A stretch of 64,000 nt of DNA from Semisulcospira habei (Eukaryota > Mollusca > Gastropoda > Semisulcospiridae). Shown one piece after another: positions 1 to 13,394 of the stretch; the first letter of the stretch is position 1, and every line of letters starts with the position of its first letter. The notes beneath the pieces are model-generated. The model ran no database searches and had not been told where the DNA came from. It saw only the letters and a list, made by a program, of their open reading frames with translations. The stretch spans positions 124,922,264-124,986,263 of the forward strand of contig BTPG01000005.1 in assembly GCA_036245525.1 (NCBI GenBank), in the 5' to 3' direction. The position numbers and the translations under genes are program-made.

Positions 1-429
1 CATGCATTTAGCGGAAGTTTTACGGGTTGGCACCGGCAGGTCTTGTTTTCCTGTGTAAAAAAGTATAACGGCTGCACAAAGGTTAATTAGAAGCAAACAT
101 TAACTTTCAAAACACTCTTGCTTTTTTTTTTTTTAGCATACGTTTCTTGACAAAATGATATAGTCATTTGCGTACGGGCCAATATCCGAGCATTGTTGGG
201 CATTTTTTCCCCTCTTCTCATTCTTTGCATTTTGCGGGAGTGACGGGTTAGTTTATTTATAACGGCAATGAAAGGAAACGGTCCGCGTGTTAATTGCTTG
301 AATTAACCAGCGATAGTCTAGTTTATGTCCTTGTAAGTAATACCGGCAACAGTAGGACGCGCCTAGCTGCACACAGCTCTCGTTCTCAAGCATGACTCAT
401 CCCGCTTTCACTGCAAGACGACAACTGAA
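1..429. other. Non-coding interval, nothing recognised
   Basis: No persuasive reading frame, RNA gene or repeat is visible here beyond short T- and A-runs. Confidence 0.4.
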
Positions 430-512
430 CTAACCACTTCACTGCCAGGGCAAGGCCGTAGAACGCCACCCATCTGCAAGAGACATAAATCCTGATGAGC
501 CCCCGCCGCGAT
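430..512 (+). mobile_element. H2 hairpin element, left half only
   Basis: It begins with a TAACCACTTCACTGCC end and carries one arm (CTGCAAGAGACATAAATCC, then GATGAGCCCCCGCC) of the H2 family that recurs at many sites in this window. No second arm follows, so this is a decayed or truncated copy. Confidence 0.55.
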
Positions 513-760
513 GTGTGTTTCTCACGCGCGTGTGCGCAGTTGTTGCAGACGCGCAATTCGTGATCAATGACAGCGAAGGAGTTAAACTACAAATATTTTA
601 GTTAGTTATTGGGGTTTAACGCCGAACAGGCGACTAAAGCCATCTCACGGCGGTATAAATATTTAATTAATAATATAAAAAAAACACCAAAAAACTCCAC
701 AACAACAAACAAACCCAAATATTAAAAAAAACCTTCCAAAATACAAAGATTTTACCATGA

Positions 761-849
761 GATGGATCGACCGTGACATCTGAAGGATAGTGTCTGATTA
801 GGCGCCAAGCTCAGCAGCACTATCCTTGAGCTATCGCGGTCGATCCATC
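761..849. mobile_element. H1 hairpin element (diverged)
   Basis: Inverted repeat whose outer arms are GATGGATCGACCGTGACA and the matching GCGGTCGATCCATC. The interior has GGCGCCAAGCT and CACTATCCTTGAG, the same plan as the better preserved H1 copies at 1595-1808 and 13395-13607. No coding capacity. The outer TTAA ends are not clear for this copy. Confidence 0.65.
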
Positions 850-1174
850 CCCTGCGACTGGCGCACTAGTTACCACCGACCGACAAGCACCTTGAAAAGA
901 CCTCCCCCGCCCGCCCGCCCCCCTCCCCGCCCCCCCTCCCCCCCACGGCCGGTACGTCTAGATTCCATTCACACGGGCCATAAACTTTACACTCTCAACT
1001 TTTCAGTCTACCCTTTTGCTCCTTTTCTTGTGACACAGTCCTGGTCAAACTAGACAAATTACCGCTAGCCACTTTCCGCGTTACTAAACGTATTTGATAT
1101 AATTATTAGTACTGTTACCTCTTGCAAGCATTCAGAGACATACATAATATGTTATTTATATGTCTATGAAGCAT

Positions 1175-1372
1175 TCAACCCATTTAGCCTCTCGACGCAC
1201 TACAACTAGAGATGGGTCGACCATGATGAGTCAAGGGTAGTGCCAGATTAGCTTGGCGTCTGATGGCGCCAAGCTAATTTGGCTCTACCCTTGATTTGAT
1301 CCATCTTCTTGAACTGGTAAATAGTCGTTAAGTGTCACCTCCAAAATGCAGCCGTGGGGTTCAATGCCTTAA
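1175..1372. mobile_element. H1 hairpin element, nearly complete
   Basis: Inner palindrome 1211-1305 (GATGGGTCGACCATGATG on the left, TTGATCCATC on the right) lies inside flanks also seen in other H1 copies: CAACCCATTTAGCC and GACGCACTACA on the left, CACCTCCAAAATGCAGCC on the right. The right edge is TTAA at 1369-1372; the left edge is TCAA, a degraded TTAA. Confidence 0.7.
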
Positions 1373-1594
1373 CCAGCATGAACATTCAGTTTTTACAAGT
1401 TGATCATACGCTGGTGCTGCAGCCGACACAGCGACATACTTCATTCACATTGTCAAAGTTGTATTTATTAATTTGTTTTCTCTTTCACAATAAAACCTGT
1501 TTTGAGCAATAACATTTTTTGCTAGAAGGAAGTGGTCTCAAACGACAGGTGCTCTCTCAAAAAGTAGTCTTGAAGGTCAGAAAAATGCCTGCCA

Positions 1595-1808
1595 TTAACT
1601 CATTCTACCGCAGACACACCACAGCAAGATGAGGATCAACCATGATAGTTCAAGGGGGATGCCAGAATAGCTTGGCGCCTGTGGGCGCCAAGCTATTCTG
1701 GCATCACCCTTGAACTATCATGGTCGATCTGTGTCCTGCACTGCAATGCAGTCTTCAGAGGACAACGGCAAAATTTGGGGATTTCGGTGATGGGGTAGAA
1801 TGAGTTAA
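1595..1808. mobile_element. H1 hairpin element, full length (214 bp)
   Basis: Bounded by TTAA on both sides, with terminal inverted repeats TTAACTCATTCTACC and GGTAGAATGAGTTAA. The inner palindrome at about 1631-1730 pairs CCATGATAGTTCAAGGG with the CCCTTGAACTATCATGG side around a GGCGCC-rich centre. The total length matches the copies at 31813-32026 (214 bp) and 13395-13607 (213 bp). TTAA boundaries with CCC/GGG-like ends are characteristic of piggyBac-type transposition; that assignment is inference, as no transposase is present. Confidence 0.8.
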
Positions 1809-1936
1809 AGACCTAAATCGCAGCCCTTAACGCGTGTCATGCAGACCCACCGACATGCGGACAGGCGCGCGAACGTGATCCCCATCTATGGGCAAATAGC
1901 CTCACTGTCTTGTGGCTACCTCTGCAGATGCAAAAG

Positions 1937-1998
1937 CCTCCGGGCCGACGTCGACCGCAGTGGGCCGACGTCTGGCCCGAGATTCTTTTGCTACTGGG
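1937..1998. repeat. H9 GC-rich inverted repeat, partial
   Basis: Two imperfect arms (CGGGCCGACGTCGACCGCAG and GGGCCGACGTCTGGCCCG) are followed by GCTACTGGGGTAG. This right-hand tail recurs at 12739-12748 and, as TTACTGGGTA, at 2211-2220. Confidence 0.55.
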
Positions 1999-2107
1999 GT
2001 AGTGGAGCAAACCCCGACAGAGAATCCGGAGTGGAGCTTCTAATGGCAGACTTATGATGCACTTGACAATCTTCCAGCATCTCCTGCAGCTGAGCTGGCA
2101 CCAAATA

Positions 2108-2220
2108 TTTACTCAGTAAGGAAGGTCCTCGGGTCCACGACGGCCGCAGTGGGCCCGCGCACGGCCGTACGCGGGCCCACTGCGGTCGTCGTGGGCCCGT
2201 GGACCTTTGTTTACTGGGTA
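2108..2220. mobile_element. H9 GC-rich hairpin element
   Basis: Near-perfect palindrome with arms at about 2124-2159 and 2170-2205 (GGCCGCAGTGGGCCCGCG paired with CGCGGGCCCACTGCGGTC). The outermost arms are TTTACTCAGTAA and TTTACTGGGTA. Related copies lie at 1937, 12672 and 59928. Non-coding. Confidence 0.7.
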
Positions 2221-2449
2221 TTGGACTTCCTCTCCTCTGGAGCATTACCAGCAAAGCCATGGGGATGATCTGGAGAACATGATGGGGACAGCAGAGGCCG
2301 GTTCTGCATATCACCTGCCCAGACTTGCGCTCTCAGTGGAGACATTACTCCAGCGCCGCCTGACGGCGTGGACACAACTGACAGGGGAAGCAACCAATAA
2401 CAGGTGATCTCTCGTTCGAAACAGGTTCTGCCGGATTCGTCCTCGATCA

Positions 2450-3661
2450 CACGTAGTGCCATATAACGTTAAACTTAAATAGAATGAATGAATCAGGTTC
2501 TGATGCGCCACTGCCAGCAAGGTCTGCAATGGAGGATTGTCAACAAAGCATTATGCGCGGTAAGCTGGAGTCAAATAAACCGTGATAACTCGCAATGGTG
2601 GTACCTGACCGGATCGACACCTCATCAGGCGTTACGTTTTACCGACGCTACCCTCGATATATCACGTTTCGAGGGTACCCCTTTTATCATGTCTGTTCAC
2701 ATTGAGTTAATAAGTCGCCGCGTTTGATCTTAATCCCTGTTTAACAGCCCAGCTCATTCTAGCAGGGACGAAGTCTTTAATCCATTGTAGGTACTGCCCC
2801 GAAAGAACGACAACTTTGTGTTGTTGTTACGATTGGTTACTTCTTCTAAACAGAGGGCACGTAAAGTGTTTGTGCTCGTGCGGGGCCGCTACCGGCGGTA
2901 TAAAATACTTTGTGGTTTTGTGTCTCCGTGGCCGTCATAATTGGTAAATCCCTCTGGCTAATTCACAATTAGAGAATGCTCTACTGACACTGTTAGCTAA
3001 CGTATACATTCCTTTGTTGAACTTTAGTGCGCAGGCGCAGACACGCAATTTCTATTGGCGGAGACCGTCCTTGACTTTGCCCCGCGCAGTTACAATACAC
3101 TGGCGTTGGGCTCTGGCTTGCAACAATTAAAACCTCATAAATAAATAATTTTGCGAAGAACCTTTGTGTTCTTAGATAACCATGTTCACCACGACGGGCC
3201 ATTGCGACTGTCGCCTCTATTTAAACTTGTACATAGTGGAATTTTACTTTTCTTAACTTGTATATATGGTCCTTTTAAACTTTTCTTAATCTTTATTAAA
3301 GGATGTAATATAGTTTTTATTACTAAGGACCCTTGTTGTTGTGGGTAAGCGGCCTTGGTGCCTTGGACACTTCATTAGGTACTAAGTGTATGTCGTGTGA
3401 CTTTGATCACTGACTATTAATGTTTTATACAACTTTTTACCCCTCCCCCTCCCTCTTTTTTTTTTTTTCCACCATGCTTAATTGCTAGTCCCCCATACCC
3501 TAGTTGGTCGTGAGGACGATAACTTGGAAATAATGAATGAATGTCTCCGGTGTTTGACAAAGAAAGCAAACAGTATCCCTTACTCCGTCACAGACATGAT
3601 TTGATAACGTCTTTTAGGAGCGGAGATGTAAGAAATAACATGGAACCGTACTGACGAACAA
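2450..3661 (+). other. Non-coding interval with possible LINE/SINE tails
   Basis: No gene is seen. Two short stretches resemble retroelement 3' ends: one near 2464-2494 has ACGTTAAAC followed by AATGAATGAAT, and one near 3510-3543 has GTGAGGACGATAACT followed by AATGAATGAATG. Such GACGTTAA-plus-tetramer tails end several better supported elements here (for example 49061-49452). Confidence 0.3.
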
Positions 3662-3727
3662 GCAAGAGGCATTTATTCTCATGAGCCCCTGCAGAGAAGG
3701 GGCTCATGAGAATCTATGCCTTTTGCA
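3662..3727. mobile_element. H2 hairpin element
   Basis: Inverted repeat: GCAAGAGGCATTTATTCTC and ATGAGCCCCTGC on the left, GGGGCTCATGAGAATC and TATGCCTTTTGC on the right. Both arms carry the GATTCTC/GAGAATC variant rather than GATCCTC/GAGGATC. Confidence 0.75.
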
Positions 3728-3838
3728 ACTCATATGTAAATCAGTCTATTGTTACCCCAAAATAAAATATGAAAACTTCCTTAGTTTAACAATTAGCGTT
3801 GAAAATAGAAAGGAATTAAAGGAACACCTTTCTGAACC

Positions 3839-3905
3839 GCAAGATGTATAGATTCTCAGGAGACCCTGTGGCTGCAGGGCTCATGAGAATCTGTGCCTAA
3901 TGCAG
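3839..3905. mobile_element. H2 hairpin element, decayed
   Basis: Same plan as the 3662 copy with more mismatches: GTATAGATTCTCAGGAGACC on the left, GGGCTCATGAGAATCTGTGC on the right. The two copies are about 110 bp apart, as if part of a local cluster. Confidence 0.65.
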
Positions 3906-4332
3906 ATGCTGAAGGTGAACAGTATTTCATACCAAGAGAGAGATTTGTGCGAATCTGGACTCGGCATAACAAGAAGCTATTTGAAACTGGTCGCCCTGAC
4001 CGGAAGTCCTCTGGTGTCCATTTTGTTCTGTGCCAAACTGGCACGACGTGTCCAGCATGTTCGTGAAGAACACGGTGACTCAGCATTTGAAGAGCCAGAT
4101 TCTAAGCACTCCACGTATATCATAATCAAGTCAGGTTTAAATTTCCCACTTCACCGGGTGATCAGGGATGATATTACGACTTACAGATTTATAAGCATTT
4201 AACGTATCGCTACCTATGAGAGTCAACGAAGCCAAGGCTGTTTGCAGACGCAGGGCCCGCTAGGCGTAAAACCGAGAATAAAACCGCTGATTCTTGTTTT
4301 CTTGACACAGCTCCTCAGAAATAACCTTCCAT

Positions 4333-4400
4333 CTGCAAGAGGCATAGGTTCTCATGAGCACCTGCAGCCGCAGGGGCTCATGAGAATCTATGACTCTTGC
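4333..4400. mobile_element. H2 hairpin element
   Basis: Arms CTGCAAGAGGCATAGGTTC and CATGAGAATCTATGACTC, TTGC, around a CCTGCAGCCGCAGGGG centre. Non-coding. Confidence 0.75.
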
Positions 4401-4715
4401 TTGCGCTGCTTGACAAGACCGGCACAATAATTAGTTCATTTTCTTCTTTTCTTCTCTGGCCGAGGGCCCTGTCGTAATCTACACCTGTGGCATGTTAGGT
4501 CAACACGGAAATTATATTGAAAAGAGGTACTGTTTGTGGTGGACCTAGCCGCTGAAATGGTCATTGTCGTAATTGTTGACAAAATGGCTGGCTAGACCAG
4601 CTGCCCAAAGACCGGAAACGTTAGTTTGGTAGGCCGACAGGTCTCTTTCACCATGACTGTGATTCTTAGAACATGCACATGTACATAAAATCCGTCTACT
4701 GCGCCAGACAATCTC

Positions 4716-4824
4716 TTAACCCCTTCGCTGCGGAGGAAAGTAACGCCGGTTCAGCTGCAAGAGGCATAGATCCTCATGAGCCCCCGCAACAGTTGCGGGG
4801 CTCATGAGGATCTATGCCTCTTGC
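4716..4824. mobile_element. H2 hairpin element with left TTAA end
   Basis: It starts with TTAACCCCTTCGCTGC at 4716 and has a strong palindrome at 4755-4824 (CTGCAAGAGGCATAGATCC paired with GGATCTATGCCTCTTGC; centre CCCCGCAACAGTTGCGGGG). The sequence after 4825 (GGGGTTCTTTGGCTTTGAA) resembles the flank right of the copies at 15192 and 63243, suggesting the full element extends beyond the hairpin. No right TTAA end is visible here. Confidence 0.75.
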
Positions 4825-4829
4825 TAACA

Positions 4830-5607
<778 letters not shown>

Positions 5608-6052
5608 TTTGTGTCTATAACAATGACGTGTCTGGTGCTTTGCGACAGTTCACCAACAATGTATAACAACAGCAACAATGTATAATGTGGCTAGCGCTTT
5701 TACGTCACCGTCACTGTCTGAAGTCGAGAATTCTTTATGTCGACATTTTTTTCTGCGAAGAATTATTTTTTTTTTTATACAAAAAACATTTAAAACATAC
5801 AAAGCTAGTTAAAGAACTCATCCAATATCTTTCTCGAAGACAGCTGTATTCAAAATTTCAAATGAATACAACACAAATTACGGACTCAAATGGGGCCAAC
5901 CGACTTTGTATAAATGGTAATTTTTCTTTTTAATGAGTAATCCAATCTAAAAAATGCTGAAAAGTACTTCGAGATACATCTTGAAGCAAGCATTTCCTAA
6001 ATTTTCAGACATGTACGTACACAGACACAGGAGAAAGGAAAAACTCGTGTAG

Positions 6053-6240
<188 letters not shown>

Positions 6241-6843
6241 GGCACACACCGGCACACACACACACGGCGTTTCCCGCCAAATGTACATTCAACAGCGCGG
6301 TTCGACGTAGCTAGGCGTAACGTAATTTTTATCTTGTTACTTCACTGTCAGAGCCTGGTGTGTGCCCGCCTATGCTCGTCATTTGCATGCTATGGAACGT
6401 GCTCCGACCAGCTACATTTTAAAGTCTACCGTATTTTCAATACAGTAGACCAAACGATTTCAGAAACATCATCTGCGTCCACTGGCAGTGCAGGGGTTGA
6501 AGAGGCGGACTTGCATTTCTGTGTTTAGATGGATGAGCTACTTGCCCTTCGCGAGTATTGTTGTTGTTGTTTGTTGCTGCCGTTGTTGTTGCAGTAGAGC
6601 AGCGATTTTACATCAGAAGAGAACAATTGTGTTCAGGACTTGCGTATTCAGCAAGGCAGTATTTTAACTTCAGGAGGACAGGTGTTGAGATATAAACACT
6701 TGCAAACACACCTTTGATTTTTTTTTTTGATGCTATCTTTTTCAGTCTTCACCTGAAAGTTTTTTTTGTTGTTGTTGTTGTTGTTGTTGCGACGCGAGCT
6801 AGTACTGTTCCAGAAAAATTCGCTGCCGAATGCCTGTCCTCAT

Positions 6844-6959
6844 TAATTCATTCCAGGCGCCCCGCATCAATAGCTGCGGAAGTGTCGTATAGCGTTGCCG
6901 CTGGCAATGCTATTCCACACTTTCGCAGATATTGATGCGGGACTCTTTGAATGAGTTAA
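6844..6959. mobile_element. H3 hairpin element, TTAA-bounded
   Basis: Starts TTAATTCATTCCAGGCGC and ends TTTGAATGAGTTAA, with CCCCGCATCAATAGCTGCG on the left matching CGCAGATATTGATGCGGG on the right. The copy at 32733-32813 has the same ends and a shorter interior. Confidence 0.75.
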
Positions 6960-7194
6960 TCACGGGGGATAAACGTTTACCGGAAGCACGTTTCGAGCCG
7001 TATTTTCGGACGGCGTGTGTCGATTCGATTTTAGGTCCGCTTCTTGGCTTGCATGCAGCTACTGACGAAGCAGACACATGGTGCTTGCGATCACAAACAT
7101 ATAGGTATTTTTGTTTTGATTTCCAGGCGAAATATTAGCAAATCATTATCAAGGTTTAGTATTGGCTTCAAAGCGTGCGTTCCGTAGGACGTTC

Positions 7195-7287
7195 CAACCC
7201 TTTGGGTGTCGGTAGCGGTTTCAGTCGCGATGATTCCTGCAGGAATCATCGCGACCAAAGTACCGCTACTGATATCCAAAGGGTTAA
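7195..7287. mobile_element. H4 hairpin element
   Basis: Palindrome with arms AACCCTTTGGGTGTCGGTAG and the matching CTACTGATATCCAAAGGGTT, TAA at the right edge, and a perfect centre GCGATGATTCCTGCAGGAAT. The ends resemble the long element at 41747-42559 (TTAACCCTTTGCCTGTCGGT). Confidence 0.7.
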
Positions 7288-7626
7288 ACAGCACACTGTG
7301 CGATGTTCAAGCATACCGTAAAGTGGCGGTCAAAGCTTGCAAAACGAAGTGTAAACGTCAGCGGTACCATGTTACTGAGATACAATGTACGTGTTCTATC
7401 AATGTAGAATGCATCTTACAGCTCGGTCATCCCTCGTGGTAATGCCGGTAACGGTGGTAAGCAATCGTGTCACTATCCCGTTTCGCTGAAAGAAGGCGTC
7501 AGCTATTTAAGTCTTGCGATCACACTAAGCGGACCATTGGTATATAAAATATTCTAAAACGAAGGCGTTTTTGATTACAGTATTGATCACGACGGAAAGA
7601 ATCTCTGCGCTAAGATGGTTAAAGAC

Positions 7627-7705
7627 ATCACGTCCATTTTCGTGAAAAGCAAGATTTTCATTGCATTACAATGAAAATCTCGCTTTTCACAAACACGGAC
7701 ATAAT
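7627..7705. repeat. H8 hairpin repeat
   Basis: Arms CGTGAAAAGCAAGATTTTCA and TGAAAATCTCGCTTTTCAC around a short TTGCATTACAA centre. Outer CACGTCC and GGACATAA extend the pairing loosely. A related single fragment lies at 13006-13040. Confidence 0.65.
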
Positions 7706-7906
7706 AGTCTTGGCTTCACATGATAGTACTTGTCATATACATCTGCGTTTCTGAGACGAAGGAGATCATTTGGTGTTCAGGCTATAGATACGTCTCGAGA
7801 TTCAATCTCTTTTAATGTGGCCTGGCCTAGTAGTAAGTACAAACACCTAACACCAACACCCAGTTTTATTTTCCGTCGCGAAAAAACTCATACCTGAGAT
7901 CAGGGT

Positions 7907-7978
7907 AGCAAAGAGCATAGATCCTCATGCGCCCCCCCCCCCTCCACTGGGGCGCGTAAGGATCTATGTCTTTTGCAG
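7907..7978. mobile_element. H2 hairpin element
   Basis: AAGAGCATAGATCCTCATGC on the left and GTAAGGATCTATGTCTTTTGC on the right around a C-rich centre. One arm has CATGCGCCCC where the other has GGGGCGCGTA, so the ATG-to-GCG change is partly mirrored. Confidence 0.7.
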
Positions 7979-8133
7979 ACTGAACGCACTCGACGGTGAA
8001 GCGGCCTAGTGCAAAACGTAGTTTATTTTGACCTACATTCCTTTTTGGGCGACCTACCATTATAAATTATCCAGCCCCAAAAAAGAGGTGAGGGACAAGC
8101 GTGGAAAATACGAAGAAAATTCCGACGATAAAA

Positions 8134-8212
8134 AAAAAAAACGCGCTTAGAAAAGACAAGTAGAAAAGGCAGTTTTAATAAATTGTATTGTCACTGTCTT
8201 TTCAAAGCGTGT
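8134..8212. repeat. Inverted AAACGCGCTTAGAAAA motif
   Basis: AAACGCGCTTAGAAAAGACA on the left and TGTCTTTTCAAAGCGTGTTT on the right form an imperfect dyad around AATAAATTGTATTG. The right-hand half resembles the insert at 21402-21559 (AATAAATTGTGTTG then CTAAGCGTGTTTCTTTC) and, on the opposite strand, 42885-42975. Probably a retroelement 3' region; the family is unknown to me. Confidence 0.45.
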
Positions 8213-8489
8213 TTCTGACTTCGCTGGGATTTTCTTGATCTATTACATGTCTTGACTGGCAGAGAAAACATACATTTCCTTGTTTTTCTGCCTGTTCAGC
8301 AAGAACTCCTGTGTACTCTAATGAATGATACTCTAATACTCTAATACTCTGTGTACTCTAATGAATGATTTAGCCCAGTTAGCAAAAGGTCCTCCGTGTC
8401 ACACCAGGGAGGAATGTTAAATATCACACGGAATTGTTTAATTTTTGTTCGATTTTAATGATTTGGTTTTCCCATTCGCACGACAAACA

Positions 8490-8912
8490 ACAATAATAAT
8501 AATAAATAAATCAGAGCATTAAATAGGCGCTTTACCCAATTGAATATCGGCTCAAAGCGCCGCCGCGAACTGAACCCAACAAGCACGCTCACGTGAATCA
8601 CGCGCATTCATCCACACACTGTACATAAACACAGAACATTCACGTGGTGCTAAGGGCAAGTTCAAGCGAGCTACTGAAGTTTTGGAAATTCAAATCGTTT
8701 TATGCTTGAAATTTGATATGGGCTGCAATTGATACCAAAGTGGAGGGGTAGGAAGAGCCGGAGTACCCGGAGAAAGAACCCCCGGCGGTCCGCCAGAATT
8801 AATGGTGACACTTACTAGAGGAGAAAAGTCCGACGCCGGAACCCGGTATCGAACCTCGCACCTTTTGCATTGGTGGCAGGCGCCTTAACCACTGCGCCAC
8901 GGACCGCCCCCA
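8490..8912 (-). mobile_element. tRNA-derived SINE
   Basis: Read on the minus strand, the element starts with a tRNA-like head: A box TGGCGCAGTGGT (plus-strand 8888-8899) and B box GGTTCGATACC (8845-8855), which matches the GGTTCGANNCC consensus. It ends in a tail with GGCGCTTTGAGCC-like sequence followed by TTATTATTATTGTTG. These tail features also occur at the 3' ends of the CR1/L2-type LINE fragments at 15383 and 37048, so a LINE partner is plausible. RNA polymerase III transcription is inferred from the boxes. The flanking duplication was not resolved. Confidence 0.7.
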
Positions 8913-8954
8913 ATAGACACGTACGTACACAAACCTACGCACTACTCAGTCAAT

Positions 8955-9129
8955 TCATACATGCACCTGTAATACACGCACACACTTAAACATTTGCACA
9001 ATGTCCAGCGCAATAATCACATCTCATCCAAATTGTTCCACTCATACATGCACCTGTAATACACGCAGACACTTAAACATTCGCACAATGTAAAGAGCGC
9101 TAATCACATCTCATCCAAATTGTTCCACT
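8955..9129. repeat. Tandem duplication, two units of about 87 bp
   Basis: TCATACATGCACCTGTAATA recurs at 9042, 87 bp after its first occurrence at 8955. The units differ at a few bases and share the end CATCCAAATTGTTCCACT. Confidence 0.85.
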
Positions 9130-10663
<1,534 letters not shown>

Positions 10664-10818
10664 CACGCACATACACGTCAACTATGAACATTGTGTATAT
10701 GGCTCATGTGGGTTGAAATACAGGGCAAACTATTTTGGTAGAGCACACTATTGCTTATTTCATATAAAACAAACCAGGTTTATTGAGAAGGGCTATCCAT
10801 ATATTTGAATATTAATTT

Positions 10819-11042
10819 TTAACCCATATCACACCGAGGCTAAAAGCTTCAAATTTGTACACTGCCACACGCAAGCTACATTATAGTACTTACAGATAAA
10901 GATATAGACCAATGCCGGGCTTTAGTTCAAGGGTAGTGCTAGAATAGCTTAGCGCCTAGAGGCACCAAGCTATTCTGGCACGACCCTTGAACTATTTTAG
11001 TCAAACTTATTTCACACACTGGTGTAGGCCTATTAGGGTTAA
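10819..11042. mobile_element. H1b hairpin element, TTAA-bounded (224 bp)
   Basis: TTAACCCATATCACACCGAG at the left edge and ATTAGGGTTAA at the right. The inner palindrome pairs AGTTCAAGGGTAGTGCTAG with CACGACCCTTGAACTA. The unpaired left segment (AAAAGCTTCAAATTTGTACA) is nearly identical to the copy at 62457-62651, which defines a subfamily distinct from the 214-bp H1 copies. Confidence 0.8.
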
Positions 11043-11521
11043 ATATTCGCCAAGATCAAGATATGTGCTTGAAAGGCACATTTAAAGGATATGGGTTTTT
11101 GGCTGACATTACTATGATTTCTTTAACCCATTTAAACAGACGGACACATTTCCCAAATTTATTAAGGTGTTACCTAGCGACTTTGTACCAGCTGTAGGAG
11201 ATGGCTCTACGCGCGAAACGCTACTAAGTCATCCTTAAACTTTCCATTCATTTTTATCACTTGTTTGTGAATGTCGCAATGTTAAAAGAAGACATATGAA
11301 CACCCCACTTTGCTTGGAAAACTTGTAGTTTATCCTCAAACAACTCACCCGTCGCTACCATATATTCTTTGTATGAAAACAAGGATCTACCCGTCAACGG
11401 TACCCGCCTGTGACTGTCGGGTATAAAGATAGTTGTTTGGGACACCCTGCTGGACCTCAGAATGCGACAGTTGTTTAGTATAGGGTACGTGGCTCTCCAT
11501 ATAAAACACCTTCGCCGTCCA

Positions 11522-11776
11522 CAAAAGGCATAGATCCTCATGAGCCCCTGCTCTAAGCAGAGGATGTATGCCTCTTGCTAAAGCAAGTATCGACTTAATT
11601 TTGTAATTCTTTATACCGATGAGCCTTCAAAAGAGGTTTGTTAGGGCCTGAGGATCTATGCCTCTTGCTAAAGCAAGTATCGACTCCATACAAACACCTT
11701 TTCCCGTCCGCAAGAGGCATAGATCCTCATGGGCCCCTGCTTTAGCAGGGGCCCATGAGGATCTATGCCGCTTGCT
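11522..11776. repeat. Tandem cluster of three H2 copies
   Basis: Copy 1 (11522-11580) has lost much of its right arm. Copy 2 (about 11645-11672) is a right arm only. Copy 3 (11709-11776) is a near-perfect palindrome, CAAGAGGCATAGATCCTCAT against ATGAGGATCTATGCCGCTTG. Each copy is followed by a similar segment (GCTAAAGCAAGTATCGACT in copies 1 and 2, a diverged form in copy 3), so the local multiplication included flanking DNA rather than the hairpin alone. Confidence 0.75.
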
Positions 11777-12070
11777 AAAAGCGAGACTCGACCTAATTTG
11801 TAAGCCTAATATATACTTATAAACCTTCAAAACAAAAAGGTTAGGTCGAACGGGTACAGTGTGCGAGTGAACAATTGCGGTTTTGAATCCTTTCAGTTTG
11901 CTAGAACCCGTGAACACTCAAGATAGATATCGGGGCAAGATAGCACTGACTTTTATTCAAAGACAGATTCCGAAAGATTGACAAAAGAACACTATTCGCT
12001 GGTGGGCTGGTGTAGCTTATGTATATTCCACTGTATGGTCTTTTGCTCAGCGGTTAGATATAGGCACACG

Positions 12071-12071
12071 T

Positions 12072-12104
<33 letters not shown>

Positions 12105-12377
12105 GACGACTTCCAGACAGTTTTGGGTCGAAGTCGGGTTTTAAGATTATGTTTCCTCACCGATTATAGGTTAACTGTGTCCATGTTTGCGCGCCAGACA
12201 GTTGTGCATGTGTGTCCTTATATGCCATATGTTTATTTGTCCTTTGCCAGTAACCCTTTTTGTTTGAATTTAGCCGACGGACAAACCATGATGTACGGAG
12301 ACAGATTTTTAAAAGCTGTGTCTTTTTATTTGAAATAATGGGAGTTTTTCTTGATACTAGTGTGTGTGTGGAGTGTG

Positions 12378-12425
<48 letters not shown>

Positions 12426-12550
12426 GTGTGTGTGTGTGTGTATGTGTGTGTGCGTGCGTGTGTGCGCGTGTGCGTTCGTGCGTGTTTGTGTGTGTTATTG
12501 TGAGTGTGCGTGTGTGTGTGCTCATGCGCGCGTGTCTGTGTGCGTGCACT
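12071..12550. repeat. Poly-T tract and (GT)n microsatellite
   Basis: A run of about 32 T lies at 12071-12102, and an imperfect GT/GC array at 12359-12550 with TGCGTGCG-type variants. Frames across it are not genes. Between them nothing is recognised. Confidence 0.9.
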
Positions 12551-12671
12551 TTTATGCCTTCAAGTGTGTAGGAGACTGTGTCAGTGTCTTTGTCTGACGT
12601 ATTGTGCGCCTTCATTATTCCATTATAATGCAAACGCCAGCCAGTCTGCCTCCACGGTCCCAGCTTGCAAC

Positions 12672-12750
12672 TCTCTCTCGGGCCGTCGTCATCGGCCGCA
12701 GCTAACTACGGCCGACGTCGGCCCTCGGTCGGTCGTTTGCGTACTGGGGT
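12672..12750. repeat. H9 inverted repeat, diverged
   Basis: CTCGGGCCGTCGTCATCGGC and CGGCCGACGTCGGCCCTCGG are imperfect arms, followed by TTTGCGTACTGGGGTAC, as at the other H9 copies. Confidence 0.5.
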
Positions 12751-13005
12751 ACTAACTGCTTTGTCAGTCGTGTAACTCTTACACACGGACATGTCTGTCA
12801 CCATGTTTATTATTTCTTCATCTTGGTCATTCAGTCTCATTCAGTCCCCCGTTCTATAGTCATCTATTCACTAGCTGTGTCTATTCATTCTGTCCACTTA
12901 TTTATTCACATGTATGTGATGGCTGTCTGTGAATTGGACTTTACTGTCCTGTGAAGGCTGGAAGTTTGGGGATAGAAGGGGGGGGGGGGGGTAAGATGAA
13001 TGAAA

Positions 13006-13040
13006 ATCTCGCAACAATGAGAATCTCGCTTTTCACATAA
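13006..13040. repeat. H8 fragment
   Basis: AATCTCGCAACAATGAGAAT then CTCGCTTTTCACA matches the right arm of the repeat at 7627-7705. A G-run lies just upstream at 12979-12992 and another at 13229-13242. Confidence 0.5.
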
Positions 13041-13394
13041 AAAACAGTCTTTTGCGTTCACAGGGCAGCCCACGGCTTGTCGTCTGGTACCTTTTATCAA
13101 AGAGTACGCGGGAGGGTCGCCTTCTGCCTCACACAAGTACGGATCAATCCTGGTTCATGCGAGGTCTGACGCGCTGCCTGTGTGTTAGGAGGGGTGTGTG
13201 TGGGGGTGGGTGGGGATGGGGTGGGGGATTGGGGGGGGGGGGGAGGAAGGAAGGGCGGATTCTGCCCTGCAAAGGCAAACGACTGTATTATATAACTCCA
13301 TTCTACGCCTCTTACTTTGAGCGGCTCTGGTTCTTTGGCGTCAAAGTAACAAAGATTTCAGAAACACAGTCTGCCTCCACTGGCAATGAGGGGG

